Assembly (NCBI RefSeq): GCF_028656935.1
Contig: NZ_JAMDGZ010000052.1
Span: 1-64,000 of the forward strand
DNA length: 64,000 nt
Source: Pseudomonas rubra
GTDB lineage: Bacteria; Pseudomonadota; Gammaproteobacteria; Pseudomonadales; Pseudomonadaceae
Direction: 5' to 3'
Positions 8,531 through 16,661 of this stretch are shown one piece after another. The position numbers and the translations under genes were made by a program. The notes below the pieces were generated by a model. That model ran no database searches and had not been told where the DNA came from. It was given only the letters and a program-made list of their open reading frames with translations. The first letter of the stretch is position 1. Each line of letters starts with the position of its first letter.

Positions 8531-9505
8531 TTAGATCACGTCGATACGGGTCAGCCAGCCGCCAAAGTTGTCGACACGGATCGGCAGGGTCTCGGCCAGG
8601 GAACGCAAGGTGCGCTCACTGTCGTCCAGCGGAAAGCTGCCGTAGACGCGCACCTGCGCAGCTTGCGGGCTGATGCGCAGTAGCCCGGCGCGGTACGGGC
8701 GCAAGGCCTCGATCAGCTCGCCCAGGGGTTCGTCACGCACATCCAGGCGGCCCTCGGTCCAGTTCGCACGGGTTCGTAGCGATGCAGCCAGCAGATGGCT
8801 GGCATGACCGTCAAAAGCAAAGGCCTGGCCCTCCTCCACGCGCTGGGCGGGTGCGCTGCCGCTTCTGAGCAGGACGCTGTGCTGCTGCACCGCGACCAGG
8901 CTCTGGCGCTCTTCCTGGCGCACGCTAAAGCGTGTGCCCAGGGCTTGAACCTGGCCTTCACGGGTAGCGACGATAAAGGGCCGCCCCGGTTCTGCACGGA
9001 CATCGGCTTGCAGCTCACCCTCGCGCAGCAGCACCAGCCGCTGCCCGGCGCTAAAGCGCACATCTACCGCACTGCGCGCGTTCAGGCACAAACGCGAACC
9101 ATCGGTCAGGGTGAAGGTGCGGCGCTCACCGGTGCCGGTACGCAGGTCGGCAAGCAGATCGCCCAGCGGCGTCAAGCGATTGCCGATCGCGCCGGCGCCC
9201 AACCCCAGCAGCACCATCGCCAGACCGCCGCCCAATGCCTTGCGCCGCGACGGCGAAGGCAAGGCGCGCAAGCTGCGGCTGGCCATGGCCAGTTGGCCGG
9301 GGTTGCGCTGCTCGGCCTGCTGCAAGTCGGCCAGGGGTTCACCGAGCAAGGCGTTGACCCGCTGCCAGGCGGCTTGATGGCCGGGCGACTGCTTGAGCCA
9401 GGTGTTGAACGCCAGCAGCAACGGGCTGCAGGCAGGAGCGTTCTCCAGCTTGAGCAGCCAGTCCACCGCTTCGTGGGTGGCGCGGTCCAGTTGCATATTG
9501 CTCAT
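8531..9505 (-). CDS. FecR-family anti-sigma regulator (CSS-A)
   Basis: A 324-residue inner-membrane protein. The cytoplasmic part (DUF4880, EAVDWLLKLENAP near residue 14) binds the sigma factor; one membrane segment lies near residues 105-125 (GGLAMVLLGLGAGAIG); the periplasmic FecR domain has RRTFTLTDGSRLCLNARSAV and QALGTRFSVR and ends in an STN-like domain that contacts the receptor. Its ATG overlaps the sigma-gene stop as ATGA, so translation is coupled. The open frame continues upstream to 9742, but only inside the sigma gene in another frame. Confidence 0.9.
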   Translation of the reverse strand: MSNMQLDRATHEAVDWLLKLENAPACSPLLLAFNTWLKQSPGHQAAWQRVNALLGEPLADLQQAEQRNPGQLAMASRSLRALPSPSRRKALGGGLAMVLLGLGAGAIGNRLTPLGDLLADLRTGTGERRTFTLTDGSRLCLNARSAVDVRFSAGQRLVLLREGELQADVRAEPGRPFIVATREGQVQALGTRFSVRQEERQSLVAVQQHSVLLRSGSAPAQRVEEGQAFAFDGHASHLLAASLRTRANWTEGRLDVRDEPLGELIEALRPYRAGLLRISPQAAQVRVYGSFPLDDSERTLRSLAETLPIRVDNFGGWLTRIDVI

Positions 9506-10020
9506 TCGGGCCTCGCACTCAGGCAATGCAGGAAGGCCCGGCGCAAGTCGCGTTCGACCGTGGCCAGTGACACCCCCAACTGCTCGGCGATGGCCGGCTG
9601 GCCCATGCCTTCCAGGCGGTGGAGGATGAATGCATGCCGCACGCGCACCGGCAAGCCATCGAGCAGGCGGTCGATCTCGGCCAGGGCTTCGCGCACCAGC
9701 AGCACGTCTTCGGCCGACGGCATGCAGTATTCGGGCAGGCACGCCAGCTCATCGAGGTAGGCCTGCTCCAGCGCCCGGCGGCGAAACAGGTTGCTCAGCA
9801 GCCGACGGGCGACGGTGGCGAGGAACGCACGGGGCTCTTCCAGGGCGGGCAAGGCGCTGCTGCCCATGGCCCGGACGAAGGTGTCCTGGGCCAGGTCCGC
9901 CGCATCGTGTGGGCAGTTCAGCCGACGGTACAGCCAGGCGCGCAACCAGCGATGATGGTCACTGTAGAGGTGGGCGACGATGGCCTTGGAGTCGACAGAG
10001 CTCGGCACGAGAGTGATCAC
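9502..10020 (-). CDS. ECF sigma factor, FecI-like (CSS-A)
   Basis: A 172-residue iron-starvation ECF sigma factor. Region 2 (about residues 20-85) has HDAADLAQDTFVRAM and EPRAFLATVARRLL; region 4 (about 110-165) has LPVRVRHAFILHRLEGMGQP and an HTH in AEQLGVSLATVERDLRRAF. It would direct RNA polymerase to the receptor promoter when the receptor binds its ligand. The first codon is GTG at 10020 with no good ribosome site, so the start is uncertain. A Fur-box-like site lies just upstream, implying repression in iron-replete cells. Confidence 0.9.
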   Translation of the reverse strand: MITLVPSSVDSKAIVAHLYSDHHRWLRAWLYRRLNCPHDAADLAQDTFVRAMGSSALPALEEPRAFLATVARRLLSNLFRRRALEQAYLDELACLPEYCMPSAEDVLLVREALAEIDRLLDGLPVRVRHAFILHRLEGMGQPAIAEQLGVSLATVERDLRRAFLHCLSARPE

Positions 10021-10028
10021 ACATTAAT

Positions 10029-10047
10029 GGTAATTACTCTCATTATC
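10029..10047 (-). promoter_or_regulatory. Fur box upstream of the CSS-A sigma gene
   Basis: GGTAATTACTCTCATTATC matches the 19-bp Fur consensus at 14 of 19 sites and ends 9 bp from the sigma start codon. Confidence 0.7.
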
Positions 10048-10086
10048 ATGATGCTGAGGTGATTGCACAATCCCCTATCGCCGCGC

Positions 10087-11496
10087 CTACTGATCCTGCC
10101 CCGCCACCACCGTTGCCAGCCTTTGTGGCTGCACCACCCGGGCGAACGCCGCCTGCACCTGTGCAGGTGTCACCGCCTCAAGCTGTTGCTGCCACCTCAC
10201 CAGGGTATCGTCCGGCAGCTGATTCAAGGCAATCTGCGCGACATGTTCAAGCACGCGCTCGCGGCGGGTAGCGGCAAAATACTCCAATTGACGGGCCTTG
10301 GCCTGAGCCAGTTCCTCTGCGCTCGGGCCCTCGCTGACAAAGCGCGCCAAGGCCTCGCGAGCCGCCTCTTCAGCCTGCTGCTGGTACCCGGCGGGGACCT
10401 CCAGGGACATCACCAACGCCCCGCCCTGTTGGCCCATGTCGAAATAGCTGGACGATTGCCAACTCACATCCCCGCCCAGTTTCTCCCCCAGCGCACGGTT
10501 GAGCCGCGTCGGCCAGTGCTCGCCACCGAGAATGTCGCTGCCCAGCAGCAACGGGAAAAAGTCCGGCGTTGTCCGAGACACTGCCGGTTGGCCGATCTGA
10601 ATCCAGATCGTGCCTTGTTGCGGCTGCAGTTGTTGGCGGCTGGCCTGGCTCAGCGCCTGCACCGTGGGCAGCGCTGGTAAAGCCTTGCAGCCGGCTTGTG
10701 GCAAACGTCCAAGCGCTGCGCTGGCCACGGCATCGGCTTGCGCCCGGTCCAGGTTGCCAACCAGGCTGACCGTGGCCCGGCAAGGCAACATCATGGCGCT
10801 GTAGTGGGCACGCAGATCGCTCATGCCAGTGCGCTCGACCATGGCCGGCGTCAGGGCATAGCCGAACGGCAGCGCGTACTCATAGAGGTTGACCTGTTTA
10901 CTGCGCTGCAACCCCGGGCGGGTCACTTCGCGGCCATAGGGGTGCTCGCCATACAGCGCCTGGGCAAAGCGCTCCCCTACGCCTGCAAAGCGCCGGGTGC
11001 TTTCGCCGTTGACCTGGCGAATGAAGTACGGCTTGGCCTGCAACCAGACGCTACCGGCAAAGGCCGGCTCGGCAATCTGCCGGCCCAGCAGGCCCGCAGC
11101 TTCGGTTTGACGTTGGGCGTCGGCGTCGGTGATCCTGAGGAGGTAGCTGAAGCGATCGGCATCGACCTGGGTGTTCAACTCGCTGTTCACGCGCATCCAG
11201 GCCATTTGCACGGCATTGACGTTCAATGCCGGATCATCGCCCTGGGCGCGAATCCCCGCTGTGGCCAATGCTGCGCCGAGCACCGCCAGGCCCGGTTGCT
11301 CGACCGGGTCGCGGCGGCTGCCGGCATCGAAATCGACCTGGATCTGCAGGTCACTTGCCTCGCTTTGTGGCAACAGGTAGACCCGCGCGCCGTTGGGCTG
11401 GGTCCAGTGTTCAATGGCCAGGTTGTCGGCCGCCAGGACCGGGGCCATTGCGCTCAATCCAAAGGCGCAGGTGAAAAGTCGTTCCATCAAGGTCAT
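10087..11496 (-). CDS. M16-family non-peptidase homologue
   Basis: A 469-residue exported protein: signal peptide to about residue 23 (LSAMAPVLAAD), then two M16 half-domains. The N-terminal pattern VDFDAGSRRDPVEQPGLAVL matches M16 proteases, but the zinc motif HxxEH expected after it is missing (GAALATAGI instead), as in non-catalytic M16 subunits. Such proteins usually pair with an active M16 gene next door; none is present. The second half ends with a standard M16 C-terminal pattern (LEAVTPAQVQAAFARVVQP). It is on the same strand as CSS-A and 67 bp upstream of the sigma gene. A role in handling an imported or signalling protein, by analogy with the FusC protease, is speculation. Confidence 0.8.
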   Translation of the reverse strand: MTLMERLFTCAFGLSAMAPVLAADNLAIEHWTQPNGARVYLLPQSEASDLQIQVDFDAGSRRDPVEQPGLAVLGAALATAGIRAQGDDPALNVNAVQMAWMRVNSELNTQVDADRFSYLLRITDADAQRQTEAAGLLGRQIAEPAFAGSVWLQAKPYFIRQVNGESTRRFAGVGERFAQALYGEHPYGREVTRPGLQRSKQVNLYEYALPFGYALTPAMVERTGMSDLRAHYSAMMLPCRATVSLVGNLDRAQADAVASAALGRLPQAGCKALPALPTVQALSQASRQQLQPQQGTIWIQIGQPAVSRTTPDFFPLLLGSDILGGEHWPTRLNRALGEKLGGDVSWQSSSYFDMGQQGGALVMSLEVPAGYQQQAEEAAREALARFVSEGPSAEELAQAKARQLEYFAATRRERVLEHVAQIALNQLPDDTLVRWQQQLEAVTPAQVQAAFARVVQPQRLATVVAGQDQ

Positions 11497-11584
11497 AGCG
11501 ATTACTCAAAAGGCCAGGGCGCGGACGCTACGCACTTGGCTGCGGCAGATCAAGCCTGGGCAGCGATCGAGACTGCACTGGCCT

Positions 11585-11759
11585 CATCGCGGGGCAAGCC
11601 CGCTCCCACCGAGACCCGCGCTGACCGGGTGGGAGCAACTGTCTTGATGAAAATCTAAAAAGCTTGCGCGATCTCTGTGGGAGCGGGCTTGCCCCGCGAA
11701 CACGGGCGCAGCCCGTGCCCGCCCGCGCGGCGCATCGCCGGCAAGGCCGGCTCCCACAC
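11585..11759. repeat. Cluster of three REP sequences
   Basis: Three P. putida-type REP cores are present: 11585-11610 (plus orientation, ATCGCGGGGCAAGCCCGCTC), 11676-11700 (inverted, GAGCGGGCTTGCCCCGCGA) and about 11736-11759 (plus, CGCCGGCAAGGCCGGCTCCC). The first two can pair as a REPIN-type hairpin. Within the first, GCTCCCACC at 11602-11610 also pairs with GGTGGGAGC at 11628-11636. The cluster fills the gap between two minus-strand genes and nothing else is visible there. Confidence 0.8.
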
Positions 11760-11761
11760 TT

Positions 11762-11802
11762 GTTGCAACGTGCCATGGCCTGTGAGAGCGGCGTTGTCAG
11801 CC
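11762..11802. repeat. 41-bp intergenic repeat, copy 2
   Basis: Matches positions 1-41 at 38 of 41 sites (see copy 1). It directly follows the third REP and ends 3 bp from the stop codon of the lipoprotein gene. Confidence 0.7.
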
Positions 11803-11805
11803 TGA

Positions 11806-12393
11806 TTACAGCAACTGGCGCTTGACCGCCTCATCCAGCGTGCTTTGGGTCAGTTGCCGGACCAGCGCGCTGGTGTCCTGCTGGAACGGAATCCCGACGA
11901 TCAGCACCAGGTGCATCCAGGTGCGTACCGACTCACTCTTGCGAATGCGCCCCAGCTCCTTGCCATCCTTGTCCTTGAACACGGTGTCGAGGGTGAAGGT
12001 GTTGCGCGCCGTGGTCGGGATGACGAGGAAGGTCACGCCGGTGATGATCGCCGAGGCCATGCTGAACTGTTCATGGTTGGTCAAGGTCGATTCAGCGTAG
12101 ATGTCCGCCGCGACCTTGTCGGTGCTCACCCGGGCAAAGCGCCCGGACTGATTGTAGGTTTCGACCAATGCGCGCTCCCACGCCTCGGCCGGTTTGCCGG
12201 CGATGGCATTGGCCTGGCCACGGTTGACCTGGTATTGCGCGGTGGTGCGCACATAGGCAGTGGGCTTTACCGCCTGTGCCTGCGCTTGTGGCGGCCAGCT
12301 CTGCACCGGCGCCAGTTCGTGTTGCGAATAGGAGACACAACCGGTCAGCAGCACAGCGCCGAGCAGCAGATTGGCCTTGATGATACGCAGCAT
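11806..12393 (-). CDS. Putative lipoprotein, downstream member of a pair
   Basis: A 195-residue protein with a lipoprotein signal: the lipobox LLTGC ends at residue 19, so it should be anchored in the outer or inner membrane. The middle has a hydrophobic segment (ASAIITGVTFLVIPTTA) followed by an FKDKDGKELGRI beta-like stretch and a second hydrophobic segment. The start ATG at 12393 has AAGGA at 8 bp; the open frame to 12414 lacks a site. It lies 17 bp after the other lipoprotein gene and shares its layout (CVSY after the lipobox, hydrophobic segment, D/K-DGK motif), so the two look like distant paralogues. Function unknown. Confidence 0.72.
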   Translation of the reverse strand: MLRIIKANLLLGAVLLTGCVSYSQHELAPVQSWPPQAQAQAVKPTAYVRTTAQYQVNRGQANAIAGKPAEAWERALVETYNQSGRFARVSTDKVAADIYAESTLTNHEQFSMASAIITGVTFLVIPTTARNTFTLDTVFKDKDGKELGRIRKSESVRTWMHLVLIVGIPFQQDTSALVRQLTQSTLDEAVKRQLL

Positions 12394-12410
12394 GGGGTGG
12401 TTCCTTGAAA

Positions 12411-13022
12411 TCATTGTTTAGCCAGTTTCAGCGTGGCGTCGTCGAGCAGCTTGGCGACCACCTCGTTCAGTTGCGGCGCACCCAGGGTTGGCGCCCAGTA
12501 TTCGCGACGGTACAGGCCGACATTGCGCTCCAGCTTGAGCACCTGGTGCGAGCTGGCCAGGGCCTTGCCGTTGCGGTCCTCGATCACCAGGTCACCGGCA
12601 ACATCAAAGGTGTCTACGTAGATTGGCCCGTTGACCCAGATCCACACGGTCAGGGTCAGCAAGGCACCGAGCACGTAGCCTGGGTGGGGCCCGCGATGGC
12701 CCTTGAGCGAGGTCATGTTGAACTTGAGCAGCACATCCTGCTCATCCAGACGGGTCGGGTACTGACTGACCTGTTTGAAGTACTTGCCAGCCGCGACGTA
12801 CTGATCAAGCTGCACGGTCAGCGAGCGGCTGATGGCCTTGCGCGTGGCCTCGTCGATACCCGGCGAGGTGACGGCTACATCGGCGACTTGCGCCGTGCGT
12901 GGGCTGGTGTTGGCAGCAGGATGTTGCGGGGCGGCCAGGGGGCCGGTGACGTTGTAGGAGACGCAGCCGGTCATCGCCAGGGTGGCGATGACGGCGCTAG
13001 CCTGAAGCAGCTTTCTGAGCAT
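12411..13022 (-). CDS. Putative lipoprotein, upstream member of a pair
   Basis: A 203-residue protein with signal and lipobox AMTGC (Cys20). The mature part has an N-terminal region resembling a small alpha/beta domain, a hydrophobic segment near residues 118-135 (GYVLGALLTLTVWIWV) and the motif VIEDRNGKALASSHQV. The family is not recognised. It begins 69 bp after the CSS-B receptor stop, on the same strand and with its own AAGGA ribosome site, so it may be the tail of that transcript, although no role in iron uptake can be read from it. Confidence 0.72.
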   Translation of the reverse strand: MLRKLLQASAVIATLAMTGCVSYNVTGPLAAPQHPAANTSPRTAQVADVAVTSPGIDEATRKAISRSLTVQLDQYVAAGKYFKQVSQYPTRLDEQDVLLKFNMTSLKGHRGPHPGYVLGALLTLTVWIWVNGPIYVDTFDVAGDLVIEDRNGKALASSHQVLKLERNVGLYRREYWAPTLGAPQLNEVVAKLLDDATLKLAKQ

Positions 13023-13091
13023 GGAATGTCCTTATTTGGCGCGTAGTGCCAGAGCGCTTCGGCGCAGGCCGGGGAAACTTGAGGCGCAGGT

Positions 13092-15590
13092 TCAGAAGTC
13101 CACCGACGCCGACATCAGCAGCGTGCGCGGCGCGCCCAACCCGCCCGACAGGCCGCTGCCATCACCGCCGCTCCAGGAGCCCAGCCAGTAGGCCTTGTTG
13201 GCAACGTTCTGCAACGTGGCGCGCAAGGTCACAGGCTTGGTAGCTATGCGGGTGGTGTAGCGGGTGCCGAGGTCGAAGGTGGTGTACGACGGCAGCGACA
13301 AGCGATGATCATCGGTGACGTATCGCTCGCCGGTGTAGCTGAGGTTACCGGTCAGGGTCAGGCCGGTAATGCTGTCGAGGTCGTATTCAGTGCCCAGCTT
13401 GGCCAGCACCTTGGGCACGCCGGTAACCTGATTGCCCTCATTGTCGGCAATGCGTGCCTTGGTCAGCTCGGCCTTGGTGTAGGAGGCGCCGCCCAGCAGG
13501 CGCAAGCCCGGTTGTACTTCACCGAAGAAATTCCACTCAACGCCACGGTTGCGCTGCTCACCGTAGACGCCGAACAGATTGGTCACAGGGTCAGTGTAGG
13601 CGCTGGGTTTTTCGATCTGGAACAGGCTCAGGGTGGTGGCCAGATAGCCCAGGTCAAGCTTGCTGCCCACTTCGTACTGCTTGGTCTGGAACGGCTTCAT
13701 GATGTCGCCGGCGTTGGCCGCAGTGTCGGGGGCCGAGGCGCCCTGGCTGAGGCCTTCGATGTAGTTGGCGTACACCGAGACGTTATCCGTGACCTTGACC
13801 AGCAAGGCAGTGGCCGGGGACAACCGGCTTTCATCGTAACTTGCGGTCTTGGCCCCGGTGCGGCCGTAGTTGCTGCTCTGCACATTCTGCTGACGCGCGC
13901 CGACGGTCCATTGCACGCGGTCTTCGGCAAACGACAGGGTGTCGACCAGGGCGTAGCTGCCAAGCTTGGCTTCGGTTTTCGAGGTGGTCGCACCAAAACC
14001 GCTCAAATCCGGCGCAGGGCCGAAATCCAGGTTGTAGTAGTTGGTGCGGGCGTGACCGAAAAACGCCGCATCCTTGAAGCTATTCTTGGAACTGAAGCGG
14101 CTCGCGGCCAGGCTCCAGGCATGGTTGACCGGGCCGGTGGCGAAGTGGCCCTTGAGGCCGATTTCGCCAGACTTCTGCGTGCCGTCGCGGGCCGAACGAA
14201 TGGCCGTGGCATCGATGTCGCCGGCATCGTTGAGCAGCATGTCGCGGGTCATCAGGGCGTCATAACCGCCGTCGCGCTGACCCCAGGCGCCGTATGCTGT
14301 GATGGCCTCGCTGAGGTCGAACTCGCCACGCAACACCAGGGTCTCGGTGTCATTGACGGTGTAGCCCCACTCCGGTGCCAGAGAATGATTACCCTTCTTC
14401 GGCGTCGGCACCCGGTTGACCGTGTTGGCAATCGAGGATATGCCAAAGTAGTTGACGCCATCCATGCGCTCGCGCTGCTTGTAGAGGTCGGCGGACAACC
14501 GGGCGCGCTCACCTCGCCAATCCATGGCCAGGGATGACAGTTCCATCTTGTGTTGCTGGTCGTCCACCGCCGTATCACCGTCACGGTACACACCGTTGAA
14601 GCGCACACCGAACTGCTTCTGCTCGCCGAAGCGTTGCCCGACATCGGCATGCACGCCACCAAGGCCACGCGACTCATAGGTTGTGGTCAAACGTGCCAGT
14701 GGCTCGTCGCCCGCACGCTTGGGCACGATATTGATACTGCCGGCGACACTGCCGTCCGGCGGCATGCCATTGAGCAGCGCCGAAGGCCCCTTGAGCACCT
14801 CGACCCGCTCGGCAAGTTCGGTGGAACCACGCATGTTCGGCGCCATGCCGATCAGGCCATTGAAGGTGATGTCGTTGGCGGTGGTGGAGAAGCCGCGAAT
14901 GAAGAACGTCTCGTAGTTGCTGCGCTTGCTCGGTACATACACCGACGGGTCGGTTGCGCCGATCACCGCACCGATGTCCTGGGCCTGACGGTTTTGCACG
15001 TACTCCTCGGTGTAGGCGACCGTGTTGAACGGCGTCTCCATGAAGTCCTTGTTGCCCAGCAGGCCGACGCGGCTGCCGGAGGCCACCTGGCCGCCAGCAT
15101 AGGCCGGCGGCAGGTTGCCGGTGGCAGCCACGCTGCTCTGGATCATGGTTTGCGGCAGGGCGACATCTGCTTCGCCGTCGCCGCTGACAACCAGGGTGTA
15201 GCTGCCATTGGCCTGGCGCACCGCCAGCAGGCCATGGCCCTGCAACAACGCAGCAAAACCTTCGTCGATGCTGTAGCTACCCGCCAGCCCCGGGCTCTGC
15301 TTGCCCTGCAGCAGCACGGCATCGACGGTCAGTTCAATCCCGGCACTGGCGGCAAAGGCGTTCAGGGCCTGGGACAGCGAGCCTGCCGCCACACTGAAGC
15401 CGTGACGTGTATCCGCCGCAGTCCCAGCCGTTTGCGCCTGTGCCGTTACCGGCACCAGGCCAAGGGATCCGGCGCCCAGTCCCAGGCACAGCGCCAGCCG
15501 CCAGGCTACAAGGTTGCGTGCACGGCTCACGGCCGCTTCTGGATGCTGAACACTGAAAGGGACAAGGTATTGAGAACGGCGTTCCGGCAT
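13092..15590 (-). CDS. TonB-dependent siderophore receptor with STN domain (CSS-B)
   Basis: An outer-membrane receptor of 832 residues with a long signal peptide (cleavage near residue 53, after VTAQAQ), an STN domain (about 63-125, FSVAAGSLSQALNAFAASAG), a plug domain with TPFNTVAYTEEYVQN, FFIRGFSTTANDITFNGL and AERVEVLKGPSALLNGM, and a barrel ending SASVDF. It lacks the C-terminal cysteine pair of the CSS-A and CSS-D receptors, so its ligand class differs. It follows a complete ABC uptake operon for siderophores, which should receive its cargo. AGGAG precedes the ATG. A 31-bp element shared with the ABC operon lies 42 bp upstream. Confidence 0.9.
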   Translation of the reverse strand: MPERRSQYLVPFSVQHPEAAVSRARNLVAWRLALCLGLGAGSLGLVPVTAQAQTAGTAADTRHGFSVAAGSLSQALNAFAASAGIELTVDAVLLQGKQSPGLAGSYSIDEGFAALLQGHGLLAVRQANGSYTLVVSGDGEADVALPQTMIQSSVAATGNLPPAYAGGQVASGSRVGLLGNKDFMETPFNTVAYTEEYVQNRQAQDIGAVIGATDPSVYVPSKRSNYETFFIRGFSTTANDITFNGLIGMAPNMRGSTELAERVEVLKGPSALLNGMPPDGSVAGSINIVPKRAGDEPLARLTTTYESRGLGGVHADVGQRFGEQKQFGVRFNGVYRDGDTAVDDQQHKMELSSLAMDWRGERARLSADLYKQRERMDGVNYFGISSIANTVNRVPTPKKGNHSLAPEWGYTVNDTETLVLRGEFDLSEAITAYGAWGQRDGGYDALMTRDMLLNDAGDIDATAIRSARDGTQKSGEIGLKGHFATGPVNHAWSLAASRFSSKNSFKDAAFFGHARTNYYNLDFGPAPDLSGFGATTSKTEAKLGSYALVDTLSFAEDRVQWTVGARQQNVQSSNYGRTGAKTASYDESRLSPATALLVKVTDNVSVYANYIEGLSQGASAPDTAANAGDIMKPFQTKQYEVGSKLDLGYLATTLSLFQIEKPSAYTDPVTNLFGVYGEQRNRGVEWNFFGEVQPGLRLLGGASYTKAELTKARIADNEGNQVTGVPKVLAKLGTEYDLDSITGLTLTGNLSYTGERYVTDDHRLSLPSYTTFDLGTRYTTRIATKPVTLRATLQNVANKAYWLGSWSGGDGSGLSGGLGAPRTLLMSASVDF

Positions 15591-15632
15591 GCTGGACTCC
15601 TGTGCGCTCGGAAGGATAAGTGACGCTCACTG

Positions 15633-15663
15633 TGTCTTCCGAACCAGAACGCCAAAGCCTCAA
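15633..15663 (-). promoter_or_regulatory. 31-bp element, copy upstream of CSS-B receptor
   Basis: Read on the minus strand it starts TTGAGG and ends GTTCGGAAGACA. It matches 22912-22942 at 26 of 31 sites, and its near end is 42 bp from the receptor ATG (40 bp for the other copy). The conserved ends with a variable middle suggest -35 and -10 boxes for the CSS-B sigma factor. Confidence 0.6.
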
Positions 15664-15664
15664 T

Positions 15665-15683
15665 CGAAACAATAATCATTTTA
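15665..15683. promoter_or_regulatory. Weak Fur-box-like sequence before the receptor promoter
   Basis: Contains ATAATCATT, identical to the core of the Fur consensus, but only about 12 of 19 sites match overall. It abuts the 31-bp element and the stop of the binding-protein gene. Confidence 0.3.
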
Positions 15684-15686
15684 AAA

Positions 15687-16661
15687 CTATTGCAAATACC
15701 CTCGAGCAACCTCGTCGATGACATTGCCCAGGCAGGTCACGCTCGCCGTGCACAGGTACCAGGTCTGGGCATCGACAAACACCACGCGGCCGTTTTTCCA
15801 GGCTTTGGTCTGGCGCAGCAAGGGGTTGTCCAGGCTGCTGCTGTTTAGGGCCGGGCGACGCTCCATCACCGCCGTGCGGTCGACCACATAGAGAATGTCG
15901 GGGTCGGCCTGCTGGATGAACTCGTTGGAAATCGGCTGGCCGTGCAGGCCGGCCTCGATCTCGCCGCCAGCAGGCTTGACGCCCAGGGTGTCGAAGACAA
16001 AGCCGTAGCGAGACTTGACCCCATAGGCGGTGAAGGCGCCATTGTTATGCATCACGATCAGGGCCTTCTCCGACCGCCCCGCCGTCACCTGCCGGGCCTG
16101 CGCTACCTTGGCGTCGAGGGCATCGGCCTTTTGCTTTGCCAACTGTTCTTTGCCGAACACCCGGCCGAGGGTCAACAGGTGTTCGCGGGCCACGGCGATG
16201 ACATTGCCCTGCTGGTTGCTCAGGTCGACATCAAAGTGCAGGGTCGGGGCAATCTCGGCCAGTTGCGCATAACTGTGCGCCTGAATCGGTGAGATCAGAA
16301 TCAGGTCGGGCTTGAGCCTGTGCACGCGCTCAAGGTTGGGCTGCACCGTGGCGCCGACGTCCACCACCTTCGGGTCGTCCTGGTATTGGCGCAGAAACGG
16401 CGCGACGTAATCCTTGGCGATACCCGCCACCGGCACGCCCAACTGGTCGAGGGTATCGAGTTCGCTCATGTCGAAGGCAACCACCCGCTCCGGCCGCTTG
16501 TTGATCACCGTGGTGCCCAGCGCATGCTCGATGGTGATCGGCGCGTACTGCCCTGCTGCCTGGGCCTGCACCGCCTGCGGCTGGTCGCAACCGGGCAAGA
16601 CGCTGGTCAACGCCAGCATCGCTGCCAGCGTCCAGCGCGGCTGTGGCTTATCCCTGTTCAT
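15687..16661 (-). CDS. Siderophore-binding lipoprotein, FatB/BauB-like
   Basis: A 324-residue periplasmic binding protein of the iron-siderophore (FecB/CeuE/YclQ) family. The signal ends in a lipobox (VLPGC, near residue 25). The domain starts with the family pattern ITIEHALGTTVINKRPERVV, and includes MSELDTLDQLGVPVAGI and DLILISPIQ. It would pass ferric siderophore from the receptor to the two permeases. ATG 16661 has AGGAG and overlaps the end of the ATPase gene by 14 bp; the longer open frame to 16742 lies inside that gene. Two cysteines near the C-terminus (LCTASVTCL) may form a disulfide. Confidence 0.88.
   Translation of the reverse strand: MNRDKPQPRWTLAAMLALTSVLPGCDQPQAVQAQAAGQYAPITIEHALGTTVINKRPERVVAFDMSELDTLDQLGVPVAGIAKDYVAPFLRQYQDDPKVVDVGATVQPNLERVHRLKPDLILISPIQAHSYAQLAEIAPTLHFDVDLSNQQGNVIAVAREHLLTLGRVFGKEQLAKQKADALDAKVAQARQVTAGRSEKALIVMHNNGAFTAYGVKSRYGFVFDTLGVKPAGGEIEAGLHGQPISNEFIQQADPDILYVVDRTAVMERRPALNSSSLDNPLLRQTKAWKNGRVVFVDAQTWYLCTASVTCLGNVIDEVARGYLQ

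Noticed and set aside
6578..8683. A 701-residue open frame opposite the CSS-A receptor
   Set aside because: Same reason; the receptor on the other strand has all expected domains.
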